Shown here in pieces: positions 10,799 to 22,740 of a DNA stretch of 64,000 nucleotides (position 1 is the stretch's first letter; each line of letters starts with the position of its first letter). This DNA comes from Zygnema cylindricum. Its lineage: Eukaryota; Streptophyta; Zygnematophyceae; Zygnematales; Zygnemataceae. The stretch spans positions 283,091-347,090 of the forward strand of contig JBBHKE010002360.1 of assembly GCA_037447655.1 (NCBI GenBank), in the 5' to 3' direction. The notes below the pieces were generated by a model. The model saw only the letters and a list, made by a program, of their open reading frames with translations, had not been told where the DNA came from and made no database searches. Made by a program: the position numbers and the translations under genes.

Positions 10799-11804
10799 TG
10801 TTGAAATAACTAGTTTTATTTGGGTATTTTCTAGGTGTAAATAGATTATCGAAAAAAGACAAAAAGATGCAGGCAACCTACCTCCATCCCTTCTCTCTTG
10901 CCCCCACACTTGTTGTAGTCACTGAAATAGAGAGAGAGAGAGTGATGGAGCCATGGCTCCCTCAGCTCCATAGGCATGACTAAAGAGTGACTTAAGTCAC
11001 TCTCAACAAAAGGTTGAGTCTTGCAGGACTCGAACCTCCGACCGACAGAGCGCGGCGTAGCCGTTAGTTCTAACTAGTTTGTCGTGGAAGTTCGTTAAAA
11101 TATATAGGGTTTGATATCTATTTAAACTTGTGTACGGTCTTGACACCGATTAACTAAAATATGAACGAAGGAACATATGCCTAGTTAAAGTTTAGTGCGG
11201 ACGTCATTTTGCACGAAAAAAATGAATCGGACATTTGTTTCAATGGCTAAAATTCAATGTTAGATTTAATCCAACGGCATATATTGCTGCCGGGATCCCA
11301 AAATGGTCACTTTGGCGTTTATGGACGTGGCATGACCTGGTGCCACGTGGAGGGATAACATTTGGTTGTAGGAATTCCGAGGAGCGTACGGACGAGTGAA
11401 AGGATGACACGCGTCCACTCAGCGACCTTGTCGTACACAGGCCGTACAGAAAGGACAACGGCCGTAGTACCTTTCTGTACTTTACAGTTATGTGATTTGG
11501 TCGTACATTAGTAGATAGGGGTTGTGAGAGGGAAGTAGGACTTAGCATATTTTCAGACAGTCACCTCTCCCTTGGAAGCTTTGTATAAATTGGCATCTTT
11601 GCCACCTCATAACTCATCGGTTGGTTGGCCGTTTTAAATAATTCTTTTAGCCACAGACTCAAAGGAGTCCAGGTTGCACAAGGGGTGCAGTAAGATTGTC
11701 AATTTGCTTTTTTGGGCAGCACTGGTTCTGGCTTGAAGTGGTTAGTTAAAAACTATCTAGAGGCTTCTTGAATTCTATAGTCCAATGGAGGACACATAAT
11801 TGCA
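10799..11804 (+). repeat. Solo LTR of a copia family inserted in RLC-2, TSD CAAAA
   Basis: Begins TGTTGAAATAAC, ends AATTGCA, 1006 bp, flanked by CAAAA at 10794-10798 and 11805-11809. The empty site is seen in the related element at 38470-38490. Promoter: GCCACGTGGA near 11341, TATAAA at 11584-11589. Hairpins GACTC/GAGTC (11656-11669) and TGCAC/GTGCA (11675-11689). Antisense B box GGTTCGAGTCC at 11036-11026 with TTTT at 11011-11008. Its LTR-internal gag start (ATG at about 11785) meets a TAA four codons on. Same subfamily as the RLC-1 LTR. Confidence 0.95.
11026..11036 (-). other. Perfect Pol III B box in the tRNA-like segment of the solo LTR
   Basis: Minus strand GGTTCGAGTCC matches the B-box consensus GGTTCGANTCC exactly. 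The same 11-mer recurs in the RLC-1 LTR at 2488-2498. A TTTT lies 15 bases downstream. Confidence 0.7.
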
Positions 11805-11929
11805 CAAAAGACGACTAAAACAATAAGTTAACAACAAGGTAACCAAACTGTCTCACTTGAATAAACCCTAAACTTATGGTAAGGCGATGAAATTTCCTAA
11901 GATAAACCAATAGAAGACAACCATTAATA

Positions 11930-13447
11930 AGGAGATGGTTTCGATTATGGCGGCCGATACATGGGAGCTGGTGGATTGTCCTTTTGACCGAAAGCCAATC
12001 GGGTGTAACTGGGTAATTAAACTGAAAATTAACCCCGATAACACCATTGAGCGCTACAAGGCTCGCTTAGTTGCAACAGGATTTACTCAATAAAAGGGAA
12101 TTGACTACGATGAGACATTTCCTCTGGTTGTCAAGTTTCCCTCCGTAAGGATACTTCTGAGTTTGGCGGCAGCGGAAAACATGGAAGTGCATCAAATGGA
12201 CATCAAAACGACCTTCTTGCATGGAGAGTTGGAACAGGAGATTTTTAAGAGGAAGGCCAAAAGGTTTGTGGAGCAAGGGGAGGAGAGAAAGGTATGCCGA
12301 TTGATCAAACCTTTGTATGGACTGAAACAGGCGCACTGGCAGTAGAATAATAAGCTCGATGAGTTTCTTACAACTTTGGGATACATTCTGATTAGCTTTG
12401 ATCACTCAGCGTATGTGTTTGAAGATAAAGAAAGAATTATTTTTATTGCAATTTATGTTGATGATTTGCTTGTCTTAAGTAAATTCATGGATAAATCAAT
12501 AAATCGAAAATGGATCTACAAGGTAGATTTGCGATGAAAGATATGGGGGAGGCAAGATATAATTTGGGAATTGAGGTAGAGGGAGATAGAGGCACAAAAA
12601 TAATCTGATTAACATAGGAAGAGGCCATTGGAAACATGTTGGAAAAATTTCAAATGGAAAAGGCTAATAGTTGTACAATTTCAATGAAGCTAAAAAAGGA
12701 AAGTGAGAGGAGTGTGGAAGAGGGAGTTATAATTTTGGATGATGAATTAGGTCATGAAGAGCAAAAGTTCATGATGATTATCCCTTACCCGCAAGTAGTG
12801 GGCAGCTTTATCTACTTTATGAATTGTACTCGGCCGCATTTAGCTGCTGCACTTCGGGTGCTGAGTATGAGTTTGAATGCTCCCACTAAAAAGGATTGAG
12901 AGACAGCTAAGAGGGTCTTTAAATATCTGATAGAGACTAGGGATCTATTGTTGCATTTAGGAGAGGACAATACTGACATCACCACTTGGAGTGATGCCAG
13001 TTATGGGGATGCTACTATGAGGAGATGTACTTGTGGATATTTGTTCTATGTGGGAGATAGGGCTTGTTTGTGGAGTAGTAAACAACAAAAGGTAATTGAT
13101 CACTTCACCATGGAGGCTGAGTATATGGTTTCTTGCTCTACTATAAAAGAGTTGATGTGGGTCAAGTTTTTGTTTGGTGAGCTTGGTCATGTTAAAAATG
13201 GGGTGCATATTTTTTTTTGTAATAATCAGGTAGCCATTGCAATTGCTGCCAATCCTAAACACCACTTCAAAGCCAAACACACGGACATTTGACTTAGCTT
13301 TGTTACGGAGAAGGTAGAAAACAAAATAATCAGTTTAGAGTATACAACAGATAGTGAGATGGTAGCAGATATGATGACTAAACCTGTACCCTATCCTAAG
13401 TTAATTTTCTTCGAGAGACGTGTGGTCTCAGATTAAAAGGTGACTAG
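11930..13447 (+). pseudogene. copia reverse transcriptase and RNase H (RLC-2)
   Basis: Motifs in order: WELVDCPFDRKPIG, NTIERYKARLVA, VHQMDIKTTFLHGELE, LIKPLYGLKQA, AIYVDDLLVLSK-type YVDD active site near 12450-12470 (both Asp kept), then RNase H with TWSDASYGD, SSKQQKVIDH, MEAEYM, and FCNNQVAIAIA-type residues at 12948-13292. At least six stops or shifts interrupt it. The enzyme would copy element RNA into DNA inside Gag particles. The polypurine tract AAAATAAGGGGAG lies right behind (13448-13460). Confidence 0.85.
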
Positions 13448-13460
13448 AAAATAAGGGGAG
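13448..13460 (+). promoter_or_regulatory. Polypurine tract (RLC-2)
   Basis: AAAATAAGGGGAG ends exactly at the 3' LTR TG. The same 13-mer precedes the LTR at 40079 and, on the minus strand, the LTR ending at 16682. Confidence 0.85.
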
Positions 13461-14390
13461 TGTAGAAATTAATGGTTTTCTTTAAGTATTTTCTAGGTTT
13501 GAAGTAGAGGTAATTAATAGTTCATTTCTCTACTATAGTTAGGCTCCAAAAGAAGAGACAGATGGTCAAAGACAGACCATGGGTGCCGCGTTATTCAGAA
13601 GGTGGCAAACTGAAGTAGATGGTGTTTTACCAAAATGTTGCCTTGGCTAGGATTTGATCTAGATCTTGGAAAGTCGGTACAGCCAAGCGCTTTATTTATT
13701 AATGCGTTAAAGAAAAGATAAAATTATAAGGTTTGATAAATCCATAAACAATGAGGCAACGGCTAATTTACCCCAAACTGACGAAAATGCGCATATAAAA
13801 TAACTCATGCACGAACGCGAATCCAAACCGTAAAAATACATATTTGATCGGACGACCGTCGTTTCAACCGCTACGCAGAATGAGCTTTTGGCGCGTTTTT
13901 GGAGATAACGTCACGCGATGCCACGTGGCGCCACATTATAGGATACCAAAAAAATGGGAGGAAGAACCATGGCTCCCGATTGACACGCGTCACCTTGTTT
14001 GCCACGTCGTACAAATTCCGTACAATAAGTACTTCGGCCACTGTAACTTCTTGTACTATACAATGTTCCTATTAGACTAGGGTTTAGTTGTAGGTAGTTT
14101 TGAATAGGCTGACCAATACATAATGAAATTTAGGTACCTCTCTCTAAAAGAGCTTGTAACTATAAAGGTCTTCTTTGACCAGCTATAACATACTGCTCAG
14201 GGGAGCAGATTCAATGATTTGTTTTGCGTTTGGCTCAGGGGAGTAGGGTCCTCACAGGAGTGAGGGTAGTTAGAATACTTGTTTGCAAAGGTGGCACTTA
14301 TTCATTGGGAAAGAAGAAGGGGCATAAATTATCTTTGAGGCTTTACATAGGCTGCCCATTCTGTGGGTCAATAGAGACCACATAATTGCA
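13461..14390 (+). repeat. 3' LTR of RLC-2
   Basis: 930 bp; TATAAA at 14161-14166. Hairpins CTGCTC/GAGCAG (14193-14208) and CCTCAC/GTGAGG (14250-14265), both perfect six-base stems with AGGG- or AGGA-type loops. Antisense B-box-like AGATCAAATCC at 13660-13650. The gag start equivalent is ATA and the frame has a TAA. Confidence 0.93.
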
Positions 14391-14395
14391 CCCGA

Positions 14396-15621
14396 CAAGC
14401 TTCCTAGACCAACCTTTGCCACTTGGATGGGACCATGCATGCTTCTCAACCCCGTTCATTTTCCAATTCTCACATTTTTGCAACCAAACCTCTTTCATTA
14501 TAGAAATATCGAAGAAGTCGGCAGGTTGCACAAGGTGAGTAGCGCACGGAGGGAAGTAGTGCATAATCGTCCTCTTAGCGAGTAATACTTGGCTCTAAAC
14601 CTCAGAATTATTGTGCCCGCAACAATTGTCGAGGAAGATTATTTTTTCAAGTCGATCACAGTCTCCTTGGTACGACCTCGACTTTTCTATCCATTGCGGG
14701 AAAACGGTTTTGACTTTCTACCCTTTAGGGCTGGTTAAGTAGCAAACTCCTAAAATCGCAATAAATGAACGATAGGGGGAGGGTGCGAGTTACATCAAGG
14801 GGAGAGTGAGAAGGATAAAGAGAGGAGGCCAAAAGGGGGGGGAGAGGGAGAGTTAGTGAGTGAGGGGGGGGGGAGGGAGGGGGAAAGGGATGACGAGGAA
14901 GCATTACAAACCAGTAGGAAACTGTAAAACATATTTTCAAAGAGAGGAATGCTTAAACAATAGGGGAAAATAATAAGGAAGATGACCAAAATGTCAAATA
15001 TTAAAATTGAACAAAACTTACTCGGTACATTGTCGGCAAGACCCTTTATGGGGTAATTTCAACCGCGATTTGTGAATATTACCATCGGATTTGCGATTCG
15101 TGAGTTCACTCCTCCCGTGAGTTGTACCATCAATGTTATGGACTTTCCACCGCCCGCAACGTCGACGATTTGACGACTTCGTTGCCGCAAAAGCCTAAAG
15201 TTTTTTGTTGTCCTTATTTACAATTAAATGGGTCTCGTCCATGTTCTCCACCAAATCTTTGTTTAAACAACCTATTATCCACAAAAAAATAGAAAAAAAC
15301 AAAAGAAAACAAAAAACAAGTAAGTATAATGAAAGGGGTAATAACGTTGGTTTATATTTTTTTCATCTTTTAATATTTAGGGGGTTAATAAGACAAAAAA
15401 TGTTCTTTTTACACTCATTACCCTCAACAAGCACAATAAAGAAACAAAATAAAAAACTTTATATGACAAGAAACAACAAAAGGAAAGAAAACACGAAGCT
15501 TACCCAAGAGAAATCCCTTTTTTAATACGCCCATGTGATAAGCCACGGTTCTCTCTATGTATTCCTCTTTCTCCGCACTTAATTGTAGTTTGCCCTTTTG
15601 GGCACAGGCGACAATGCTTAT
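14396..15621 (-). pseudogene. pogo-like (DDE_1) transposase with two introns, truncated at both ends by copia insertions
   Basis: The first surviving exon (15621-15504) encodes GKLQLSAEKEEYIERTVAYH, resembling the helix-turn-helix region of CENP-B/pogo proteins. A likely intron (15503-15272) starts GTAAGC and ends AG. The next exon has the first catalytic Asp in NMDETHLIVN (about 15225) and, after a frameshift, VQLTGGVNSRI and NYPIKGLADNVP. A second intron (15021-14750) starts GTAAGT and ends TTTTAG; it holds a G/C-rich low-complexity run at 14825-14885. The last part has FPQWIEKSRSY, the second Asp in FLDNCCGHN and the third in FPPCATHLVQPADFF. Stops are present. The order of the three acidic residues fits DDE_1 family transposases, which cut and paste DNA transposons. 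The N terminus was cut off by RLC-3 and the C terminus by RLC-2. Confidence 0.82.
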
Positions 15622-16682
15622 TGTAATTGTGTGACCTCTATTGGTGCACAGAATATATAGTTTACTACAAGCCTGTAGGATAATTTTGAGTGCCCCACTT
15701 TTCCTTAGAAAAAATGCCACCTTAGCAAGCAATAACTCTGACTGCCTTCACCCCTGTGAAGGCTAGACTTCCCTGAGCCCAAATCAAAAAGAATCGATCA
15801 AAACGACCAACCAGGCGATTCAATATTAAGTTGCAAAGATGCCAATATTTATATAAGCTCTCTCAAAGAGAGGCGGCTATCTACCAAAAACTCGAAGTCC
15901 TAAAACCCCTCTCTTAACCCCCTAGTACTGGAGTACGGAGCCGATCAAAAGAATGTACAGTACAAGAAGGTACTCCGGCCGATGTACTTCCAGTAAGGCC
16001 ACTGTATAACATAGCCATGGAGGGGACGCCTGTCACTCTTGGACTTGTCTTTATGTTTTCCGCGAATTCTAGTAACTCTTGGACTTGTCTTTATGTTTTC
16101 GGCAAATTCTACTAACCTCTTGCAAGATGCCACGTGGCGTTTGGTGACATGATGACCGCAATAAACCAAGGCAACCATTCAGGGATGGCGGCATGAATGT
16201 GATCCATCTGATGTTAACTGACTTTTAATTCCAACCGCCGAATGAAATGTGCGGTATTTGTTTCGTACGGTGCCGTAAATCCTACCATACTTTAACGGTA
16301 TCTATGTTCTATAATCCGTTTATACGGTTAAATGTAATTCTCTACGTATGCATGTTCAAATAATTATCACACCCCATATATCTCAGCACAGTTCCTAGAC
16401 TATAGGACAACGCTAACGGTTACTTTCACGGACGGCAAGTACTAGGATCAAATCTTGGGTGCGTGAAACCGTTTTGGTAAAACTACCACCTTTTTCTTCA
16501 TGTCTTTTTAAGACAACCTAGACAGCCATGGCTCTACCTTTTTCTCCAGTCTTTAGTGACTGAGACAAGTGTGGAGACTTGAGAGAGGAGTTTAGAGGCA
16601 CACTGTTTGTGCTTCTTTCTACCATTTTATCTTGATATAATCTGACCTAGAAAATACTTCACAAAAACCTGAGATTTCAACA
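15622..16682 (-). repeat. 3' LTR of RLC-3
   Basis: 1061 bp. Minus-strand TATATAAA at 15855-15848; hairpin GCCTTCAC/GTGAAGGC (15744-15763, eight perfect pairs); GCCACGTGGCG near 16130. tRNA-like segment on the plus strand (antisense): A-box-like TAGGACAACGC (16403-16413), B-box-like GGATCAAATCT (16445-16455) with a five-pair T-arm (wobbles included), T-run 16472-16475. The polypurine tract AAAATAAGGGGAG lies immediately outside (minus, 16695-16683). Confidence 0.92.
16403..16475 (+). other. tRNA-like segment antisense in the RLC-3 LTR
   Basis: The T-arm reads CTAGG-ATCAAAT-CTTGG (five pairs, two wobbles) and the segment ends in TTTT. No convincing acceptor stem. Same relative place as in the other copia LTRs. 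Confidence 0.55.
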
Positions 16683-16695
16683 CTCCCCTTATTTT

Positions 16696-19239
16696 CTAGT
16701 CACTCTTTTGTTTCAGCCCACACTTTTCTGTACAAAATTTTAGTGTAGGGGATGGGACTCGTTTTGTCATCATATCTTTTATCATTTCCTCATCTGGTTT
16801 ATACTCCAAACTTACAATTTTGTTCTCTACTTTTTCTCTCACAAAGCTCAACTTGATATCCATATGTTTATCTTTAAAATGGTGATTTGGATAAACTCTA
16901 ATTGGAATGGCAACTTGATTATCACAAAACACTTTTTGAACTCCCACCTTCATGAACCAAAGTTATTGCAAAAGAGACTTTGCCCACATTTGTTCTTTTA
17001 CAGCAAAACAAGAGGCCATGTACTCAGCCTCCATAGTGGACTGAGCAATCACCTTTTGTTTCATACTACTCTAACAACAATCACCATTCCTAACATACAA
17101 AACATAGCCAGAGGTACACCTCTTCATATGAGCATCCCTATAGCTGGCATCACTCTAAGTGGTGATGTTAGTATTCTCCCCACCCAGATGCAACCAAAGA
17201 TTCCGGGTTCCTATTTGATACCTCATAAACCTCTTGGCTGCCTCCCAATCTTTCTTTCTAGGATCATTAAGACTCATACTTAGGACCCCAACTGCTGCAG
17301 CTATGTCCGGCCTAGTATGATTCATTAAATAGATCAGACTTCTTACTACCCGCCTATAAGGAATTGACTTCATGAACAATGTCTCTTCTGGGTTCATTTC
17401 CTCATTGAGAATGATTAAATCTCCTTCTACACTCCTCTCACTTACTCTGTTCAAGTTAAGAGAGTGGTATAGTTGTTTGCCTTATCCATTTGAAACTTTT
17501 CTAGCATATTTCCAAATTCCTCTTTTTTTGAGTTAATCTGATTACTCTTTTCCCTCTATCTCTTTCCATCTAAATTCCTAGGATATATCTTACCTCTCTT
17601 AAGTCTTTCATGTCAAATTTGCTCCTCAAATATGTTTTTAACTTATTGATCTTCTCCATTGGCTTACTTAATACCAGTAAATCATCCACATAGATAGCAA
17701 TAAAGATCACACCCTCCTAATCTTTAAACATATAAATTGAGTTGTCAAGTCTGATTTTGACATATCCTAGATTGGTTAAGTATTCATCAAGTTTGTTGTT
17801 CCATTGTCTGGGAGCCTGTTTCAGTCCATACAAAGACTTAATAAGTTTGCGGATATTGCTCTCCTCTCCTTTCTCCACGAAGCCTTCTAGTTTCTTTATA
17901 TAATATTTTTCCTCAAACTCACCATTGAGGAATGCAATTCTGATATTTATCTAATAAATCTCCATGTCTTCCGCTGCTGCTAGATAGAGGAGAATTTTTA
18001 CAAAGGGAAACTGTACAACTGGAGCAAAAGTGTCTTCATTGTGAATTCCCTCCTTTTGAGTGAAATCCCTTACTTCCAACCTAGCTTTGTACCTCTCAAT
18101 GGTATTATCTGGGTTCATTTTAATTTAAACACCCACTTATATCCAATCGGTTTTCTTTCCGGAGGACAACCTACTAATTCTTATGTATTGGCTTCCATAA
18201 TGGAAGCCATCTCATCATTAGTGACCCTAACCCATCTATCCTTTTCTGGGCTGTTTAGTGCCTCTGAGTAAGTTTGAGGCTAATCAGGATGTGACAGCTT
18301 TGTTACCTTGTGTGTAGTTTGTCTTTCTTGTAGCCTTTTGCTACTCCTTCATTCTCCTTCAAATTCAGAAGCTGGAATGGTGGGTAATCTCGGGTTTCTC
18401 CGAATTGTTTCATCTACTCCCTTGTCTATGGGAGTTGGGTCCTCTTCCTCTATGTCATTAAACTGTATTGAAGATTGTAGATTTATTGAAATCTCCTCCT
18501 CGGTCTGAGTTTCTCCTGGATATGTAATAATCTGATCACTGATATTTCTTTCCAGGAAACATAACTTTTCCTCACTCTCTTACTCAAACCTGATTCTGAT
18601 TATCTTAGAGTATTTGAAGGGATAGATTAACTTCCCTTCATCCATGACAACTAGATGTTTGACCATTATGATATCATTCATTCCAAGATCATTGAATTGA
18701 TATCCCTTGACATCTTTATCATATCCCATTAGGAATCTTGGCTTTCCCTTAGCATCTAGTTTCTAATTCTTTTGGTCAGAATTTAGAATATACAGTTGAC
18801 CTCCAAAAACATTAAAATGAGATAGATCCAAATTTCTTCTAACCCATCTCTCATACGGTGTTTCTCTTTTTATAAATGTAGTAAGAACTCTACTTTTAAT
18901 GCAATTAACATAGTTCATAGCTTCGGCCCCGAAGCGTTTTCCTATCTTCTTATTTGTTCGCATGCTTCGGGCCATATCACCTAGAGTTTGATTAAGTTTT
19001 TGGCTACACCTTTTTCTTTTTGAATTATCAGGGACAGTCTTTTGGTGTTTCCCTCATCTCTCAAAAAGTCCTCAAGTTGGTTAGAAGTATACCCTCCTCC
19101 AATATCACTTCTAAATCTCTTAATAGGGCTTTCATGCAAATTCTCACTCCATGCTTTATATTACTTAAAATAAAGTGGTGCTTTTGACTTATTTTTGAGG
19201 AAGTAAACTCTATAATATCTTGACCAGTCATCAGTTATG
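16696..19239 (-). pseudogene. copia integrase C-terminus, reverse transcriptase and RNase H (RLC-3)
   Basis: From high to low: integrase core piece TITDDWSRYYRVYFL at the 19239 junction, RKLGFGAEAMNY-type and YERWVRRNLDLSHFNVFGG (18763-18975), linker, reverse transcriptase with the YVDD active site near 17680-17692 and LMNHTRPDIAAAVGVLS (17155-17454), and RNase H with FCDNQVAIPI and HFKDKHMDIKLSFVREK (16696-16953). Multiple stops. Ends at the polypurine tract. Confidence 0.85.
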
Positions 19240-19244
19240 GTTAG

Positions 19245-20296
19245 TGTAGATGTTAAAGGTTTTTTTAGTATTTTCTAGGATTAAATTTATAAATATAAAA
19301 AGCAAAAAAGAAGCTAGGGCAGTCTGCCTTTAACTCCTCTCTTCAACTCCCACACTTGTCGCAGTCAGTGAAGGTAAGACAAGGAGCTAATGCCATGGCT
19401 GCCTATGCTGTCTAGAGAAAGACATGCAGTAGTTTGGTAGGTTAACCAAAATGGACCTTGACAGACCCATGATTTGATCTTCGTACCCGTTGTCTGTCAA
19501 AGTTAACACTAGCCGTTAGCTTTATCCTATAGTCTAGAACTAGTGCTCAAGTATATAGTGTTCGTTAAATATGTAAAGATGTACATTTAGATAAATTCAT
19601 TTAACATCGTGAATTCACTTGTGACACATAGACAAACTTCAGCATACGTATGGCCAATGGTACTTTGGGAAACAAATACCGCGCATTTGTTTCAACAACG
19701 AAACAAATACCGCCTATTAAATTTTGACAGTTAGAGTTAAAAGCCGGTTTCAATCGAACAACCATGATAGACGTCGTTATCGCAGAGTAGGCGTTTTGGC
19801 AGTTTTTGGTCACCACCATGTCAAATCACATATGGCACAACCTCATTGACTTGCGGCATCTCTAGAGAATATGGGAGCGAATCGGGATATGGAGGCGTTG
19901 ACTTTTAGGCAATGCCGTATGATGGCCGTACAGAAAGTACTTGCCGTAACATTTTGTACGACACAACATATTGATTGGTGCCGTACATTAACAGTAGAGG
20001 GATTAGAGAGGAATTTATGACTTAGAAAAATTGGTAGGTAACCGCCTCTCTCCCACAGTGCTTCTATACAAAAGGTCAACTTTGACCCTCCATAACTTAC
20101 TGCTCAGGGGAGTGAATTCAAAGATTATTTTTGCTATAGACTCAAAGGAGTTTTCTTTTCATAAAGGTGAAGGTGGTCGAAGTTTTTGTTTGCCAAGGTG
20201 GCATTTATTCTTTTTGAAACACCAAAGGGTCAGGGTTATCCTAGGGGCTTCGTCTGAGCTGCTTATTTTGGGGACCTTTGGAGGTCTCAAATTGTA
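19245..20296 (+). repeat. 5' LTR of RLC-4
   Basis: TATACAAAA at 20065-20073; ATTGG (inverted CCAAT) near 19972; hairpins ACTCAAAGGAGT and TTTTCA/TGAAGG near 20130-20170. Antisense tRNA-like segment: A-box-like at 19529-19519 and B-box-like AGATCAAATCA at 19480-19470. Confidence 0.9.
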
Positions 20297-20606
20297 GGCC
20301 ATGGGCCCACCCTCTAGAGTGCCCATCTTTAATGGAACTAGCTTCATATAATGGGAGATTATAATGAGAGGAGCTCTATATGAGAAAAGGTTTTGCGGAA
20401 TAGTGAGTGAGCATGTGAGGCGTCTATTCGTCTTGGCATCAATCCAGGGTTAGGAGGAAGCAGATTCACCAGATATGCAGATTCCTCTCCAACGGAGGAG
20501 ACAAGTGAAAGGGAGGTGGTAGACAAAGGATATGAGAAGGAGACGATCAAATCGATAACAATTGGTTCAACATTTATATCACCTATTTCGAGGAACAAGG
20601 AGAATG
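20297..20606 (+). pseudogene. copia gag N-terminal piece (RLC-4), with mutated primer site
   Basis: The primer site (20297-20311) reads GGCCATGGGCCCACC, two changes from the usual GGTTATGGGCCCACC. Gag then reads MGPPSRVPIFNGTSFI with a stop soon after, and ENGTC before it is cut by the solo LTR at 20612; it resumes at 21621. Confidence 0.8.
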
Positions 20607-20611
20607 GAACT

Positions 20612-21615
20612 TGTTGTTCATAACCCTTTTTAGCCATGAATGTACCCTCGGAAGCACCACAGACTACCCCAAAACAGCCTCTTTTGATTCCACTCAGAAT
20701 TCTACAGAAAAACCAAACCAAGCTAAAACTACACAACCAGATAGTTCCTAGTCCACTAAGTATTCCCACCAAATTTCATATGATAATACCAAACCGAATA
20801 ATCAGAACACTCAGTCAAAGTTGCAAAAAAATAGCCTGCCAGAACTTTGATAAATATGACCAACTTCACAATGAAGCCCCAAGCAAACCAGACACACAAT
20901 AGGTCTGCAAATTCGCCAAAATATTTCCAATACAAAGAGGAACACACATGCAAAATTTCAGATAATTCTGCCAATAAAACTGAGAGAAATTCTCAGATGA
21001 AAATCCCAAAAAGGAGCAGAAACAGTTTCTGTCCAAAAAAGTTCCTAAGTCTAGAAATGACTAAGTCCTACAAATATATACTACAGCTTACTACTAACTG
21101 TACGGAGGCATACCAGCCGTACGTATTCAATCGACTACCTCTATTAATGTGAGTGTACCTGAGAGCTACAGTAATAATTAATACACGGGACAAACATTGT
21201 TAAATATTTACAAGTCTTACAAATTCCGTCAAACGAATCGATACCGTCCAAAATAAATATCATGTGATGGACGCGATTTCGCGTCCCTCACCAAACTGAC
21301 GGCACAGCCGTCCGTAGCTCAGGTGGCGTCCAATTCATCACATGTTTGACCGCCGCATTATGTTTTGTACGGCCGACGTACAATTCAAATCATTTCGAAT
21401 AATAATCATCGGATCGCTTCGCGATCCGCCGTTCATTTCTCCAACACATTCCGCACCTTCGTCTACGTTTCTTCGCGTCACTTAAAGTCCAATTCCGTGC
21501 GTTCCAATAAACTTAGTACCTAGTACGCAAGCTGCTATGACTGCGATGTGACCAGCGCAGCATGGCAGCATAGCAATGTGATACAGAGAGGACTAAAGGT
21601 TTCCAAAAACCAACA
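20612..21615 (-). repeat. Solo LTR of family 3 inserted in RLC-4 gag, TSD GAACT
   Basis: Plus-strand ends TGTTGTTCATAACC and CCAAAAACCAACA, 1004 bp, with GAACT at 20607-20611 and 21616-21620. Minus-oriented by comparison with the copy at 22741. On the minus strand it ends with an open frame M-A-K-K-G-Y-E-Q-Q directed out of the LTR. It contains two perfect palindromes: GGACGCGATTTCGCGTCC (21269-21286) and GGATCGCTTCGCGATCC (21411-21427). Confidence 0.94.
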
Positions 21616-21620
21616 GAACT

Positions 21621-22735
21621 AATACCCGGGGCTATAAAAATATGGCGGCAAAGTACTTCATCCTCCGTCATCTTACTCAAGGGCTCGCATCTCTTTATTT
21701 GCAAGTAGAGAGAGCATCCGATCTTTGGGTGGCTATCATAGAGATGTATCGAAGTTTTACGATTCAGCAACATCAATTGGCTGATCAAAAAATTAATGCA
21801 TATATATACAAAATAGGGAAGATATTGGATTTTTATAATGAGCTCGCAACACTTTTCATGGAGCTAGAGAGTGCTAGAAAAGTAGATAGTGAAAAGGAAA
21901 AGGTTAACTGTTTGCTCATGAAGTTACCAAATGAGTTTGAGAATATAGTCAACCGTGTGAAGGACTTGTTGGACTCAAGGTGGATATGGAATTCAGTGGT
22001 ACGGATGATTCTTGTTTGGGAGAATACGATTGAGCTCCGAAGAGGAGGAAAGAGTTGGCAAGCCTTGGCAACCGAGACCGATTGGAGGAACAAGGATTTA
22101 AAAAAACTAGTCGAAATCTATGGAGGGCAAGGGCATAAAAATCAGACCAATGAGTTCGGACTGAGGGCTCCCAAAGGATTGTGTCATTTTTGTAAGAAAC
22201 CAGGGCACTATGTTGCGGAGTGCACGAAGCTAACCAAACTTTGGTTAAAAGAGGGCCAAATTGGTGGACCTCCAAGAGGAAAGAAAAAGGCTCTTGTGAT
22301 ACAAGTACATGAGGAGGAATCCGAGGATAACAACGATAAACTCTTGTTGGGTGAGGAGCTGGAGGAGAAGACTGAGGTCAAAATATCTCGAAAGCAGAAA
22401 TGTGCTTTCAAAGGATTAAAAGGTGAAAGAGGTTGGATTGTGGATTCGGGTTCCTCCATGCACATGTGCAAAGACAAACATCTGTGCACTAAGATGAGGT
22501 AGATTCCCACCGTAGAGATGGAGTATGGGGATGGGAGGGAAGTCACCACTACTTTGGTACGATGGGTAGATTTGAAAATCTTAGTGGAGGGAAAGACATC
22601 CATAATGACATTCTTTGTTGTGTTGTTCATTCCACAGTTAAACAAAAACCTGATCTCAACATTGTGTTAGATGATAATGGTTTTGAGACAAGCACTAGGA
22701 AGGGAACCTTTTCTGTTAGCTTCGAAGAGGAAGTT
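21621..22735 (+). pseudogene. copia gag C-terminal part and protease (RLC-4)
   Basis: A 286-codon open frame (21642-22499) is the best gag in the window: capsid HFILRHLTQGL-type start (here YFILRHLTQGLAS), LLMKLPNEFENIVNRVKDLL, a complete CCHC zinc knuckle CHFCKKPGHYVAEC near 22180-22220, an acidic stretch, then the protease active site WIVDSGSSMHMCKDKH with an intact D-S-G. A stop at 22500 and a frameshift near 22640 follow. The protease continues (YGDGREVTTT, FIPQLNKNLIS) to the insertion at 22741. Confidence 0.88.
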
Positions 22736-22740
22736 TATTT

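Larger units (their letters stand above)
7271..14390 (+). mobile_element. RLC-2: degenerate full-length Ty1/copia element, TSD CCCGA
   Basis: The 5' LTR (7271-8163) and 3' LTR (13461-14390) both start TGTAG.AATTAATGG and end in AATTGCA. The five bases CCCGA flank both sides (7266-7270 and 14391-14395). Internal order: primer site, gag, protease, integrase, reverse transcriptase, RNase H, polypurine tract. All frames carry stops or shifts. It sits inside the pogo-like transposase gene and contains a solo LTR of a related family between integrase and reverse transcriptase. Confidence 0.95.

Noticed and set aside
14725-14989. Pro/Ser-rich minus frames over the G-run
   Set aside because: They lie inside the predicted second intron of the pogo-like transposase and reflect low complexity.
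20847-21152. 101-codon plus-strand open frame
   Set aside because: Antisense within a solo LTR bounded by a GAACT duplication; no domain.
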